Shown piece by piece: positions 10,854 through 25,800 of a stretch of 64,000 nucleotides of DNA (within the stretch, counting starts at the first letter, position 1; each line of letters starts with the position of its first letter). The notes below the pieces were generated by a model that saw nothing but the letters and a program-made list of their open reading frames with translations, ran no database searches and had not been told where the DNA came from. Both the position numbers and the translations under genes were made by a program. Location: assembly GCA_039566865.1 (NCBI GenBank), contig CM076956.1, positions 9,187,511-9,251,510 on the forward strand. Direction: 5' to 3'. The DNA is from Aurelia coerulea. Taxonomy: Eukaryota > Cnidaria > Scyphozoa > Semaeostomeae > Ulmaridae.

Positions 10854-13800
10854 GTCTGTTCTGTAATTTAGTGTTAACTTAATATTTTATTAGTTTTATT
10901 TGATTGCTTGAAAACAATAAGAATGCAAAACAAATGCAAGTAAATGTGAGACCTACCCAGCCTTGTCTGTTCTTGGCATGTTTTATTTAGGCCCAACAAT
11001 GTCACAAGCAACGAAACATCACATGCTCTCTCTTTGTTTGGTTGGGTGCTGGTACAATCCTTAAAGCTCTAACTCAAGATCAAGTCCAAGAACAGTGATG
11101 CCAACAATTTAATTTGCATGAGGCAAACGAAATGGGCCAGGTCTAAAATGCGGACATCGCGGACATATCCGCGCCATTTGCAAGTCCGCGTTTTAGGTTT
11201 TTCCCTATGTAAAAACCTAAAACGCGGACATCGCGGAAATTTTCTAATTCTTCGAAATAAAGTGTTGATAAGCACGCTTCTACGATCTTTATGCACACCG
11301 CTCCACAAAGAGTCACGGAGGGTTAGTTGTTGGCGATTTCTTCATGTCCGCGAAATCAATGTCCGCGTTTTAGGTTTTTACATAGGGAAAAACCTAAAAC
11401 GCGGACATTGATTTCGCGGACATGAAGAAAATTGCCAACAACTAACTCTCTGTGAAGGGTTGTGCATAAAGATCGTGGAAACATGGTTATCAACACTTTA
11501 TTTCAAAGAATTAGAAATGTCCGCGATGTCCGCGTTTTAGGTTTTTCCCTGTGTGAAAACCTAAAACGCGGACTTGCAAATAACGCGGACATGTCCGCGA
11601 TGTCCGCGATGTCCGTGATGTCCGCGTTTTAGACCTGGCCAAACGAAATGTGCAAAAAAATAATGTCCCAAGCAAGATTAAGGAGAAAAAATGTCTAATC
11701 AATCACAAAAGAATTGATATTCATTTTCTTCATGGATATAGACTTCATTTCCTTGCCAACCAACATTTCTAAGCCAAAAATATTTTTATTCACCTTTCAT
11801 CTTGAAGAAACTAACACAACAACAGTAGTCAAATCAACAGCTTTCACCAATTTTGCCCTTGTTTGCCCTAAATGGTTCTAAATATTGCCAAGGCCTCAGC
11901 AGAAAAGTTTTTCAATAGCAGGAGGGAAGCAAGGCATCTCTCTACAGCTACCACATTGGCTGGACTTTCAGCAAATGTTTGTGGTATCTGGCTCTTGCCT
12001 TGGCATTCTTGACCACGCACAACTTTAACAGACAAATAATCACTTTTCCTGTGCCGAAGAAGCTCAAATTTATGTTAAACTCAACTGTTATGGTAAAATT
12101 TTCAAAGCCGATGAGACACCAGAGTTGATGAAACCCTCAAAATGTATCAAAATAACTTAAGTAACGTACATTTACTTTCTAAACTGGCACAAAAGCAGCA
12201 CACACAAAGTTGGATGGCTACACGGAGTCATTAAAAAAGAAAAGACCCATTTAGACCCTGTTTACATTATGCTGTTACAAAATGAATACAGCATGAAACT
12301 GTGCCGAATTGGCCTCCCGTTTACACTATGACGGCATAGTTTTCACTTGAATATGGCACAAAATAAATACGGCATGCTAACTGCCTTCGTCGCTCTACCA
12401 GCATAGTGTAAATGGCGTATACGCCATCATTTCATGTCGGATTCACATCGAGGCGATAATCTGGCAAATGAGAGCATGTGCCTTGACAAATCTTCGCTCT
12501 GCGCATGGTCAAAACCTATTGTATTCATTTTGTGCCGGTATAGTGTAAGCGGTGATTCCGTTTTGACAGAAAAACAGTTTCATGCCGTAGGTCTTGGGGA
12601 GAATTTTTCCAATTTATTTGCCTTTGGAAAAATACTTGTGTTGGCAACAAAAATTGATGGGATGTTTTGATAAATGTTAGAATTTATTCTTAAAGGGGCT
12701 GTGCAAGCTAAATTTCCAAAAATCCTAAACTTTCTCCCCCTAATGCAGGCAAGTAGCAAGGTACATTGCCAATGAAGATGTTTTCTACATGTTTGAACCC
12801 CCTAGCCAGTGCAATCAGATTTTTTATGCCATCTACGATTATAAAGATACAGCTGGATTTTGAGCAACGAGTTTCAGATGTGTTTAGCCAAAACACATGA
12901 AAGGCAGCAGGCAGGCTAAAGAATTGTACACCATGTGCCTATTAGAGAGGAATTTCTCATTGAATTTGATCATATATTGGCCAGCTGATCTTAATCTTTG
13001 TTTACAAAATTCTTCTACAGCCCATTGAAGGCATTGTGTCCATGTAAGTAGACAACTTTGAGGGGGTATCTCGAAAACATGTGATCTTTCGTCGTTTTTT
13101 CATGTGAGCGTTGTTTCTTTCATCAAAGTCTTTTCTTGCAAAGCGTTGTTTGTTAGTCAAACGATTGTTTCAAGTTCTTTTGAATTCATCAGCAGGGATT
13201 CAGCAATCTCGCCTTTTGAAATAGTGTTCTAGAATTTTCAAAGGTCCTTGTTTTCTTCTTTTGTGTGATTGTTTTCAGACAGATTAATGAACATAAAGGC
13301 ATGTTTTGACAAGTTCTTTTTAATTCGTCAGCAGGGACTCAGCAATCTCGCCTTTTGAAATGATGTTCTAGAATTTTCAATTGTCCTTGTTTTCTTCTTT
13401 TGTGTGATTGTTATCAGACAGAATAGGTTTCCTTTCCTTTCAACAACGAGGCTCTTTTTTCATGTGATCAGTTTAAAACAGCCTGCGCTAAACCAATCAA
13501 ATTCTCGATCTGTTACATGCATGTCAGCATCGTGTCAGCAGTTTTAACTATTCGTGCATGCAATTTATTGATATATGGACACAGTGCCTTTAAAAAGGTT
13601 GGTATGAACTGTGAAAAGTGAAAAAAAGACAAGTTGACTCATTCAACCCATTTGAACGAGAGAAAAAATTTGATGAAACTTACAAGTCCAAGTCTTAGGA
13701 AGATATTCTGCCTGAAAACTTCATATTTTTGGCAATATCCCCCTTAACCAAAAATATCATAAAGAAAGATGTCAGCAAAACATGTTTGTTGGGTTTTGAA

Positions 13801-16800
13801 AAAATATTAGATCCAGGTTCCTTGTATTTCTAGCGTGTTATTCCGATGAAAAATAGTATTAAACCTATTCTTGTCAACAGTACACTATATGCATTTCATT
13901 TCAAGTCCTGCTCCGTTGATTGAAAATTCTATTGCTGCTATGTGTGTTCATTTTTTTTCTTTTAGAAATGGACAAATAAACAGAGGGTCCTAGTTTTCTG
14001 TCAACGAGGAATTAACCACAGGTATTAGACAAAATTTTTTGAGTTTTTTTATTTATTTTCTACAGAATGGTTTATTATCTTACTCAAAAAATTCCCTCTA
14101 AACCAAAATACTTTTTTGTGTACAACACTTCCAAGGATATTTCAAAGAGTCTACCAAAGCTTGCCACAATAATCTGACTATTCTATTCCCTACAATTATT
14201 GGTGAAAATTATGGCAGAACTGTTTTTGTTTTAATTAATTTTTTACTATAATAAATTTGTAAATTTTCACTCTGTAGGGCAAGACACCTGATGCTTGACT
14301 TGAGGTCACTATTGCCACATTCAAGAGCAGGTTTGACATTATTTATTTTTGAATTTTTCAGATATTAGAAATAAGATGCATTTTGAAGTGATTTAACATT
14401 TGGGTTTTAACTCATTCACCCCCACGAGGTATTTTGAAAGAGAGCTCTTTATCCCCGCGATTTCAATATTGATCATCACCTTGAATCACCTCCTCCCCAA
14501 GCGGTTTTCACTGGATCGTTGTGAAGGATCATGTCAGTTTTCATCGCAAATTACAAATTATTAGCAAAAGATATCAAAAAAATTTCTAAAAAGATCTTTT
14601 TATGGAAAGAACAGGCATTAAAATGAGACCAAACATATTGCATTACAAAAAGAATCTTGTTTTTGCGAGAAGTTTGAACGATCATGAGATAAAAATTTTA
14701 TCCAATTTTATCCTCGAGCTCTGGTTTTAGTTGATGATCGAAGCCAGTTTGAAAATATTTCTTTAGAATATTCAAAATATTTGAGAAGGTGAAGACCTTG
14801 AAAGCTACGATATCGAAAAATCAATTTCTTTCCATTAAAATACAATTTTGAAAACAGAAAAGATATCGGAAGACGACTGGCCATCATTTGCGTGAGTGAT
14901 CAGGTCCCGTTGCATGTCAGAGTTGCTCCGAGGCGTATATTTAGTTTCTTAGTTTATGGAATGTGTTTTTGAAGGCATACTGATATGATAAGAAACTCAT
15001 AACTAATCTTAGTAACAGTCTTACCTCAGTTTGGAAGGAAAATAAAATATTTCAAGCCAAATGAGATACAATATATGGGTCGCCACCAAGAACGGGCCTA
15101 AATTTGTGTATGAAACGGCGCCAATTTTCTGCTTTCGAATCCTAGCCTTCCGCTTCATCCTTCTCAACAACACTTTCTTCAGGGGATAAAACATCATTGA
15201 CCACTATGGAGTGTCGTTTGCGTCTAAATGCTGATGGCTTAATTTTCATGGTCTTTGTCATTATATGCGCTGTTTCCTCATTCCCTTTTGGTTTATTCGC
15301 CATTCCCTTTATGTTTGTTCCATTTCCTTTATGTTTATTCCATTCTCTTTGTCTAATTACAGCATTTTCTAATTCCCTTTGTCAATTCTCTTTCGCTGTT
15401 TTATCATTCCCTTTGGTTTATATTCCATTCTCTTGGTCTAATTACAGCATTTGTCTATTTCCCTTTGCAAATTCTCTTTCCTTTGCTCATTCCTATGGTC
15501 TTTCTTATGTTATCATATTCCCTTTACCTTTATTCTAATTTCCTTTCTTTTGCACATTTCTTATTCGATTTGGCCATTACCTTTCTCTTTGATCTTTCCC
15601 TTTCTGTTTGTATTCATGGCCTTTCTATGATGCATTGCGGCATGGTATGATGCATTGCGACATGGTATGATGCATTGCGGCATGGTATGATGCATTGCGA
15701 ATTGTGTAGCGAAATTAAGACGAATCAACACACGTGAGAGGAACGGCCTAAGTTTCGCTAGGCTCGACACGTCCTCGTGTCTACATCGATTCTCGAATCT
15801 CATTCTCGAATGACAAACAATGTCTTCCACCAGCGAAGTTCCTTCTTTCAAGGAAGCCGGAGCCACGGGGCAGTGGGGGCAGCTGCCCCCATTGCCCTTG
15901 TGGTAAGGGGGCAGCAAAGTGCCCTTTCTGAAAAATTATTTTAGAGAACTATTAATTAAGCACGTCTGTTAGACAATGGAAGCGAGTTGTTTTTCATCCG
16001 CAGTCACAATAATAGAACAACTCCTTCTGCTCTCAAGACGACAGTACGTTCGAACATAGTTATTATGGGTCGAAGGACAGTGGCGTCGCGTCGTCAAGGG
16101 GTGGTCTGGTCTGGGGCCCTGTTTTCATAGAGGTTGATCCTATAATTTCTCTAAATCAGTTAAAAAAGCTTGGGGAGGGTAAATTTTGATTGAGTTGAAA
16201 CTTTTGCGATACAGGCCTTCCTCTTAAATTCTGAGTTCCTTTATTGGAGATTTCGAGAAAGGCCTTAAAGTTCAATTTCTAATCATATCTTTTCCTTCCT
16301 CGTAAATATATAGATGATGCACCTCTCTGTTTCGATTTTTGTTATGCAAAAATGCCCGCTGTTATAAAGAGTGCTGCTTGAGATGGTTACTTTTCCAGAA
16401 ATGTCGAAATAGATCAAAATAATAAGGTAGGTATTCCCACCTCTTCCGAGTGTCTGAAGGGCGTGGTCAAGAGAATCTTTCTGGGGGCAGCCCCAGACCC
16501 CCTGATGTCTTTCCACCCCAGCTTTTTGTGCTGGTGACGCCCTTGTCGAAGTAGCTATTTAGCACAATATCCAAAATGACGATTCCCGAATATCTTCAAC
16601 GGCAAACTTTGACACCCCAAGGTGCCCTTTCTGTGATTCCTGCCCCCGCCGCATCATGAAGCTTCCGGCGCCTCTGCTTCTTTCACTAAAGATTCGAGAA
16701 TCGATGTAGACGTAAAGACGTGTTGAGGAGCGAAACTTGGGCCGTTCCTTTCACGTGTGTTGATTCGTATTAAATTTTGCGCCAAAATTCGCAATGCATC

Positions 16801-19800
16801 ATACCATGCCGCAATGCATCATAGAAAGGCCATGAATACAAACAGAAAGGGAAAGATCAAAGAGAAAGGTAATGGCCAAATCGAATAAGAAATGTGCAAA
16901 AGAAAGGAAATTAGAATAAAGGTAAAGGGAATATGATAACATAAGAAAGACCATTGGAATGAGCAAAGGAAAGAGAATTTGCAAAGGGAAATAGAAAAAT
17001 GCTGTAATTAGACCAAGAGAATGGAATATAAACCAAAGGGAATGATAAAACAGCGAAAGAGAATTGACAAAGGGAATTAGAAAATGCTGTAATTAGACAA
17101 AGAGAATGGAATAAACATAAAGGAAATGGAACAAACATAAAGGGAATGGCGAACCAAAAGGGAATGAGGAAACAGCGCATATAATGACAAAGACCATGAA
17201 AATTAAGCCATCAGCATTTAGACGCAAACGACACTCCATAGACCACAGTGTACGAATTGTAATTCCTATTAATATCTTAACTGGTATTTCCAAACACTTT
17301 TCTCCTTGGGAACTCTCTTTAAAAACCCCTTCGAAAGAACGTCCATGACCAGAAGCCAAACGGTAAACAAATCACAACTGTCAACAAAATTGAACTGCCC
17401 ACACTAAAACCACAATAACTCAAAATTTTAGTACGAACACCATATTAACATTTGACACCATTTGAAAGCTGATCCTTTAAGCTACTTATACATCACAATT
17501 GTTCTATTCAACTGCCAAAGCAGCCCAGGAGAATTACATCATCTTTCCAGAACAACAAATGTCGTCAATGGGGAAACAACACCTTGCGCTGTTGACGACA
17601 ATTGTGGCTTACAGGGAAATAAAACCGGGCAACAATGACGACAAATGTCGCTTATGGGGGTGAATGAGTTAAAGGGTATTTGACATTTCATTTGAAAATT
17701 GCTGCATAATATCAAAGAAATTATAAAGCTTCAGGTACATGTAATCAACGTGTCGTATGTTTATTTATTTATCTTTTGCCAAGAGTTTCAATGTTCTGCT
17801 ATATTTTCTTTTTCAGATAATAAACTAGATAGAAAAGATGAAGTGCAAGTTGTCAATGAGGTATTGATTGCATGGTTTGTGCTAGATATCTCTCTTTTGT
17901 GCGAAAAGCTTTAGATTTTCATACACTCGCAAGATAAGACCTCAAAGAGCAGCATTGAAAATTTCAGTTGTGACCTGAAAGAGACTGTCATTTGTTCAAC
18001 TTTGAAAAACCCTCATATTCTATCACATATTCTATTTCAACAGATGTGAGAATTTGGTTTTCTAAATGGTTTGAAGTTCATTTACATCAAGATTTACATT
18101 ATTCAATGATACAATATATCACAGTATATATCTACAACAATACAGTATACTAACACAATGTTTCTGCAATTATGAAAATTTATGGTAACATTACGATGTT
18201 GTTCAAACTTCTTTTCTCCAGGTTTGTGAGCTGAAAAATTGCAACAGATGCATTTTCTTTCAAATGAGGAGGAAGCAAGATTTATTCCTTTGGTAAGACT
18301 TGTCCATTGTCACTTGCTATTTTCAAGTCAATTTTGAATGCCATTGTAGGATCCAGTTTATTTTTAAGTTGTAGGGGGGGGGGCAGTCGTAAGACATTAT
18401 TTAAACTTAATAGACCTTTTAGCTATTCTGAACCTGGATCGAGCAACACTTTTATACATTTTTATTTAAGAAGTTTGATAGGGTGGCGCTAGAGCTTCCA
18501 TCACTATTGTGCACATTGGAAAATTCTTCAAAAGGTAGAAAAGTATTGTTCAATTCAGACTCTTTGTTTCAGAAAAGCTACAGTAAAAGGTCTATTGCAA
18601 CCTTGGATAAAGATATTTTGAAATGGAAAGCGTGCAGGGACCATAGCTAGCAAGATGGATCTTCTTATCCTGTGTTACAGGCCTTGTGTGCATTAACATA
18701 AGATAGCTCTCAACAGGATGGATAAACTATTTACATCCTTCTATTGTTTTATTAATTTATTCTTCTGCCAGATTTCAAAGCACTTTTGAACTACTGCACA
18801 ACGCATATGAGCAGAAGAAGAATATAACCAAACATTGCAGTTTTCTTTTATTATGTCCTTCTTTCTTACTTTCCTCTTTACATTTTCAACCTTTGTTTCT
18901 CTTTTCATCCTTTCTTCTCTCCCTTTCCATCTTTCCATCTTCCTCGCCTCCTTGTTCCTTTCTTCCTTTTCCTTTCATTTCTTCTGTCCTCCTGTGGCCT
19001 TCGCTATCCTTTGTTCTACCTTTATTAGCTGGCTAAAGTATTTTTCTCTTCTTCCTTTAAGAAAAGTGAGCTTTCCCCGAAGCTGCTTTGTGGCTTCATG
19101 CACTTTTCTCACCTCTGACCCTCAATAAATTCTTAAGATTCTCCAAATGCAGGTATAGAGGCTCTTGGAAGGTATGAAAAACTGTTAGAAATTTTGGACA
19201 AACATTCTTGAGAACTCTCGAGTTTTAGGCAGGAAGACATTGTTGATTTACCTAAGGCTCGTGCCATATGGATCAGCCATATATCAATTGATAATGTATG
19301 TATGATGGTTTCTTTTTCTTTCCAAGGATGTCATGTGTCCCACATGGTCCATCTGTTAAATTTCAAGTTGAAAATAGTAAGTACTTTGTATGGCACTCTT
19401 AATCATCTTTGTGTTCAATGAAATCTGGCAAAATTATAAGCATTAAGCATATGAATTTCACCGTTTAGTATTTATGTAAAATCATTCTTAGATCTTACTG
19501 ACTGTCTATCATTCCTAAATAAATGAATGAACTTCTGTCAAACATTGAGAATCAAATCAGTCAGCTTAGATTTCAAATCTTTAAATCGGTGTGAAAACAT
19601 GGCTGTACAATCCTATTTAAATGAAATTTTAGCTACTTATCTATAATTTTATGATAGGACTTTTCAAATGTCTTGAATCTTTTTTAAATGACAGCGTATT
19701 TTGTGTTTTAATTCATTTGAGGATGTGAGGTCATCAATTTTCTAAATTGTAAACCAGCAAGAGTGACAGATTTTTGCTTGATACTGTATGTATACATTGA

Positions 19801-22800
19801 TAAACTATGGTTTCTCTGAAAATTATTCCATTTTTGTCAAAAGTTTAAAGGTTACAATGATTTTAAATTTTTTTTTCAAAAGTTTCCTTGATTTTCTTGA
19901 AAAAGAAGAAAAAATTCTGAAAATATTGAAGATTCAGGAAAAGCCCAATTGTAGAATTATAGTGAAAAAGCTAAACTTCTTTGAAGGCATTCAGTTCAAA
20001 GAAATTGGTCATAGAATTTTACACCAGCCTTTTAAAGATTTGGAACCTATGCTGAATCAGCCATTTTGAAAAAATCTAGGAAAATAGCATTTTATCTGTA
20101 TCACGGAACTTATGATTGGAATGTTTTATTTCATCACATAATAATCTTACAAATTCTGGAACATTTTGCTGAACATTTTATAATTCAACGTTACTTTCTG
20201 GAATAATCTGGAACATTTTATGATTAAATGTTACTTTATTTAATGAAGTTCTGCTTTCATTGTTATTCTTTTTTATTCTAGCACATACAATGGATGAGTT
20301 AAAACTGACTGGTAATTGCTTGAAAGGTTCTCGTCCTCTACTTTCTTTTGAAAAGGTAAATTTTGAATCCTTACTTCATGCTAACAGCAAACTAAAACCT
20401 TTGATTTGTACATTACAAGCCTTGCACACATTAACAGGACACACATTATTATTAAATTAATGATAAGAATACTTGAGCCATATGAAAGACTGTAAATTTT
20501 TCTAAAAAAGAATTCGTGCACAGGAAAAACCATGTTAGTTTTGCATAAAATCTCTGATCAAATCAACTTTGATACAGAGTCAGATGTGATGCAGAGGCTC
20601 GTTGTTAGAATTTCCTCCCTGAAGCCTTTGCTGCAAACGTCTATTGTATTTAATTTATATCATATTTAGTGTATAGTGTTTAAATTACAAGTACTTATTT
20701 TCTCGTTTTCTTAATTGTGTCTCGTCATTAAATGTGATGGGGTTGTCATGCTATTTTGCTTCTCGTGGTATTCTCCCTGTAGTGTTGTATAGTTGTATAG
20801 TACTATTTTGTAGAGTAAATTGTAACATGTATTGTAAATGGACATATAAGAAACATGTTAATATGGGCAACGTCTGTACTGCATTGCTGAAATAAAAGTA
20901 TTGCTTATTTTATTATCAGAAGAATCTTGTCTGTTTTTTATTCTAAAATTGCAAAAGTGGAGCATGAAGTCATCAACCAATGTTAGTCCTCATCAAGTAT
21001 TTGTATAAACAGCTTCCAAGGAATACTTGGCATGCGTTTGCAAATTTTATTGATGCAAATTATTTTGCAAATTCTTCCTTTAAAAGTTTTTTGCATAGGA
21101 GTAAGGTTAACTCAGCTGTAACAAATTTTTTGATCAAAATCAATCTTTATGTTATGTTATGTTAAAATTTTCCACGTAAAGTAAAACAATTTACAAGAAA
21201 TAAATAGAATTTACAAGTTTTAAAAAGCTAAAGAATAGATAAAATTCGATGACAATGCTCCTTAAATAAATTTCGTTAGAACACCCCTAATTGTAGTGGC
21301 AGGGATAGCATTAAAAGGTCATCTTGACCTTATTTCCATAATATTCCCCTTAGAGGTGGTTGCAAAAGAAAAATAATAAAGTAAACAACAGATGTTAAAG
21401 TGATTTTGGATGGAGCCTAATTTAGTAGGGCTGAGTCATATATATGGGAGAGGAGGCGTGTTTCAATAGAACACATATACGTTTTTTTCTTCTCTCTGTA
21501 TCTTTTGGAAAAAAATTTCCTTTATCTTGTGTTTGAACGAGTTTATATTGTTTGTAGTTATTCCATTCCATGATTTTGAGTGATTTTGATAAAATCGTGT
21601 TTTTACAAGATTCCTAAATTTCCTTTGCTTAACTGGGTATCTTTCATAGTATTAAGATGGATACCTTGCAATAGACCTTTATCTTGCAGGTAAGTGTAAG
21701 AGGCAGAGACAAATATATCAAAATCTGTAGTCTTCAATCATTTTCATTCAATGCAATTTACAGCTTTGGCTGCATGTTTCATTTCATCCAATGTATCCCT
21801 TAGATACATATGGTTGTTTTTAGTATCATGCTCATTAAAATTTGTTTAAAGCTTTGATAACTCTTTAATCTTTTTTTTGAAGGCGTTTGACAGCAATCCA
21901 CAAAACAAGTTATTAAAAGAATTGTTCACACAAATATTCAGCACTCCAAATCTTCATCCAAAGAGTAAACCATTCTTCGACCATGTCTTTAATTTCTCCA
22001 TTGTTGATAACAGAATCTGGTTCAGAAATTATCAGGTACCTAAATTTTGATTGGAAATTTATTTAGGTACAGAAGAGGCAGGTACTTTATTTTTGATTGG
22101 AAATTTATTTTTGGCACAGTACAGAGGAGAGAGGTAGTTAAGTTTTGATTGGAAATTTATCTTTGGCATAGAAGGGATTTAGATCATTAATTCTTTAGTG
22201 GAAAGTAATTTTTGGCACAGTACATAGGAGAGAGGAAGTTAAGTTTTGATTGGAAATTTGTCTTTGGCACAGAAGGGATTTAGATCATTAATTCTTTAGT
22301 GGAAAGTAATTTTTGGCACAGTACGGAGAAGAGAGGTAGTTAAGTTTTGACAGTACAGAGGAGAGAGGTGGTTAAGTTTCGATTGGAAATTTATTTTAGT
22401 ACAGGAGAGATTTAAGTAATCAAATTTTAATTCCAAATGTTTAGGCATATAGGGGGAAGAAGTAAACTCACCACACTACAGGGTTTCCCCAAAAAATATT
22501 CGACGTTGTTTGTTTAAATATTTATATCACATCAACAGTCAAAGGAACTCCATGGGAACCTCATTAATTAATTGTGATTGTTAAGTTTTAAATCAATTTT
22601 AGAAATTATATTCGCGGAGATCTGTTGTAAAATCATTGAGTTATAAGCTATGAAAGATCACGTTTGTGCAGCCTCACTTTAGTTGATACAACTTTTGACA
22701 ACGAGTTGATAATCTGGGACTTCACGGCACGGTTATAGTAAAAAACGGCACGATTATTCAGTACTCGAGAGTAGATGCTTCGAGAGCGGAGAAAGTAACG

Positions 22801-25800
22801 TTGATAGTTCAAAGCTGGCTCTCAGCCCAAACCAGAGCAAATTCCTGAAGCACGTCGAAATTTAAAGCTAAGATTAAAGAAAAATGAAACAACGGAAATT
22901 TCAGCAAGGATATAGTTTATTTACTCGCTGTGCTTCAAGAATTTGCGTAGGCCAAAATGCCAAAGCTCTGGTTTGGTTGTGGCAGCAAATTTGAACTATA
23001 AATGTTATTTGTTCTGCTCTCAAAGCACCAATATCGACAATGGAGGTATCTATGTCCAATCTAATTATTGAAGAACATTTTGAAACTAATTATCCATTGA
23101 TTGAAGCTAAATACTCATCGCTGGACCCAACAAAATCTGTATACATGAGGTACCTGGACATGACATGAGGTACTTCTTTCTGGACATGAGGTTAGATGAG
23201 AGCTAAATGTTATTCAAGAGCAGGGATGCCCATGGAGCAGAGTTGGAGTATGACTCAATTTCTCAATGAATATGATATCGTCTTCTTTTTTGGAGCTTGT
23301 CTCGAATTGTTCTGCTTTACTACTGGGACCCGGGGTGTCCATTTGCTAGATTGACCACTTGCAGATAGGGACCTAGGCTCCCCTTAAACATACAAGACAG
23401 GACTGCACCCTCCTTGTCTTGGCTCTAGGACAGGTATTTTTAATTTTCCTGATGTGTTGAAATTTTTGCTACATCGTGATTTTAGGGGATTGGGACTTGA
23501 TCAGGATTTTGTTTCCATTTCAGATTGTGAACCAGAACGACTTTTCATTGACAGAAATCGGTAATATTTTTAATTTTAATTAATTAGTTTATTATCTAAA
23601 TACTCAATGAGTTGTTTCCACCCAGCATGTTTTCCAGCGATAAATCCTTTGTATGTTGTATTTCCATGGGACAGGACATGCATCTGCAGCGACAAAGCGA
23701 TGCACGTCGATTAACAGCTATTTAACGGCAGTGTGTCTATGTAGGTTGCTTGATTTGAGGGAATACTTCACAAACTTGTAGCATTTCTTTGTGTTGTCAC
23801 GTGTCTAGTGATCAGCTTTTGCGCGAATGCGAGGTTAAGTATTGGATGACTTCACATGCAGTCGAAAGTCCAATGTTTTCATGTGATCAGTTTAAAAAAG
23901 CCCCAGTCTAAACCAATCAAAATATCCAAAAGCTAGATGCATCTTAGGAATTTGTCAGCAGTTTCAAGTTTCAACGAACGAGATGTAGCTCGTATTTATA
24001 TAGACCCACTGCCTTTGATTCCCAAGAGCATGTACATCACAAAATTGATTCCCTGAGGCCATTTTCTTATCTCCAAGTTAATCTTTCAAGCATAGGGCTA
24101 AAATCTTTCAAATCTTTGAAAAGGTGTGGGTGTAAAATTCTATTCCATTTTCCTTTGAATTGAATGGTTTGAAAGGAGCTTATGGTACTTTGCTGTAAAT
24201 CTGCCGTGGGAATTTTTTGATACCTTTTTTCAAAATGGCGGCAATTTGATTATTTTTGAAATAATAGATGGAAAATTTTGAAAAAGTTTAAATCATCGTA
24301 AGTTCTAAAACAATAGAGTGACCATGATATAACCTTCAAGAAAATCCTAGTTTATAAAGGCCTACAATATGGTGAAAAGCAGGAATCGGTAGCTTTTCTG
24401 GTTTAGGATTTAGAGATTTGATAACGTCATAGCCTCAAAAAATTACAGCAAAAAATCCTAAGTTCCTTCCAATCCATTTAATTCAAAGAAAGCTGCAATA
24501 TAATTTTACACCGACCCTTTTAAAGATTTGAGCCCATTGCTAATCTTTCATGCTAACATCAAAGCGACTTCCTAATTAGCTTACCATATTTCGCCTTTTG
24601 CAACACTACCAACGCATCGATCGGTGTAAGATAACTGCCAATAAGTTACAGTAATCTTTACAATAAGGTCCTACTTTACACAAAAATTGTTCTGGACCGA
24701 TAATACCGTTGTTAAACAATGGATACTATTGTTGAATATTTTTCCTTTGTTAAGCAACTTTCTAAATCTATTGCTCCTTGATTAATGGCTTCTTCCATAT
24801 TGCAACCAATGTGGTTTTACATGCAGTAAACCCGTTGACCTAAGGTTGGAAAGGTCATTTGTAGCTTATCGTTTATCACGCTTAGAACGAAGATTTTCGA
24901 TCTGATTCTCATGTATTGTCAGAACACGTGGTTTGAGATCAACATTTCTCAGCAGCAGGGACGTAATATGAAAATATCAATATACATTAAGCCCCAAAAA
25001 AATTGGATGCAACACGCAAAGGTGGAACAAGTATCGTAGCATTGGAACATAGTTGCCAAAAATATTTTGGGTGTAAATAATGACAGAACGTTTCACATAA
25101 AATTTTTGGAGGTTTGATCAATGCCCAAAGCATGTTTTTGTTCTTTTACAATCAACAGAAACGTACCTATTATAACTCTTGCCTGTTTATAGTTATGTTT
25201 TCAATAAATAATAAATAAATAAACTCGATGCCTGCTCTCTGTGGATGTTGTCCCTCTTCTTCATCGTTCACTATCTGTTCTTAAATATATGTGCGTATTC
25301 AATCACTATCAAGGTCCAGAAATTAATTTCTTGGCTGTTTTTTACTTTAAACAAGCGACGACTTGTCCTTGGCACGCTTACAATACCTTTTCTTACCTTT
25401 TTGATACGACTTAAGATTTAATATATTTCATATTTTCAACTTTCAGGACCAAGATTCGTTCTGAATCCAATCCGAATTTTCAGTGGTAGTTTTGGTGGAT
25501 CGACAATATATGAAAATCCTCACTATGTTTCACCGAATGAGGTTTGTCCCGTTGATCTTTTCGACACTTCTCTAGGTAGCAGGTTCGATGGGGCGGGGAC
25601 TTGAACCAACATACAGTAAGAGCCCGCAAAATAGAAACCTGTTTTTTTCAAAACAGCCTGTTTAGTTTCTTTTTAAAAGGTCATTAATCTCGAAACAGGC
25701 TGAAAGGTTTCTTATCACATGGTTAAGAAACCTTCAGTGATTTCAACTTAACAAACACTATCGAACGGTATGTTCTTGTTACCTCTAAAATTACTCAACC

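Larger units (their letters stand above)
15205..17240. mobile_element. 2-kb palindromic element in BRX1 intron 3
   Basis: Arms 15205-15835 and about 16690-17240 are reverse complements starting TATGGAGTGTCGTTTGCG, made largely of TTCCCTTT/ATTCTCTTT repeats. Flanked by gaccac on both sides (15199-15204 and 17241-17246). The arms create mirror-image reading frames that are not genes. A separate hAT-like element occupies the loop. Confidence 0.85.

Noticed and set aside
15197..17359. Long frames on both strands at 15197-15650 and 16799-17180 with nearly identical hydrophobic peptides
   Set aside because: They are mirror images produced by the palindrome arms and made of TTCCCTTT repeats; no splice or homology support.
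22042..22450. Regular repeat array resembling a CRISPR-like layout
   Set aside because: The repeats are about 100 bp, contiguous and degenerate, without unique spacers, in an animal intron: a minisatellite.
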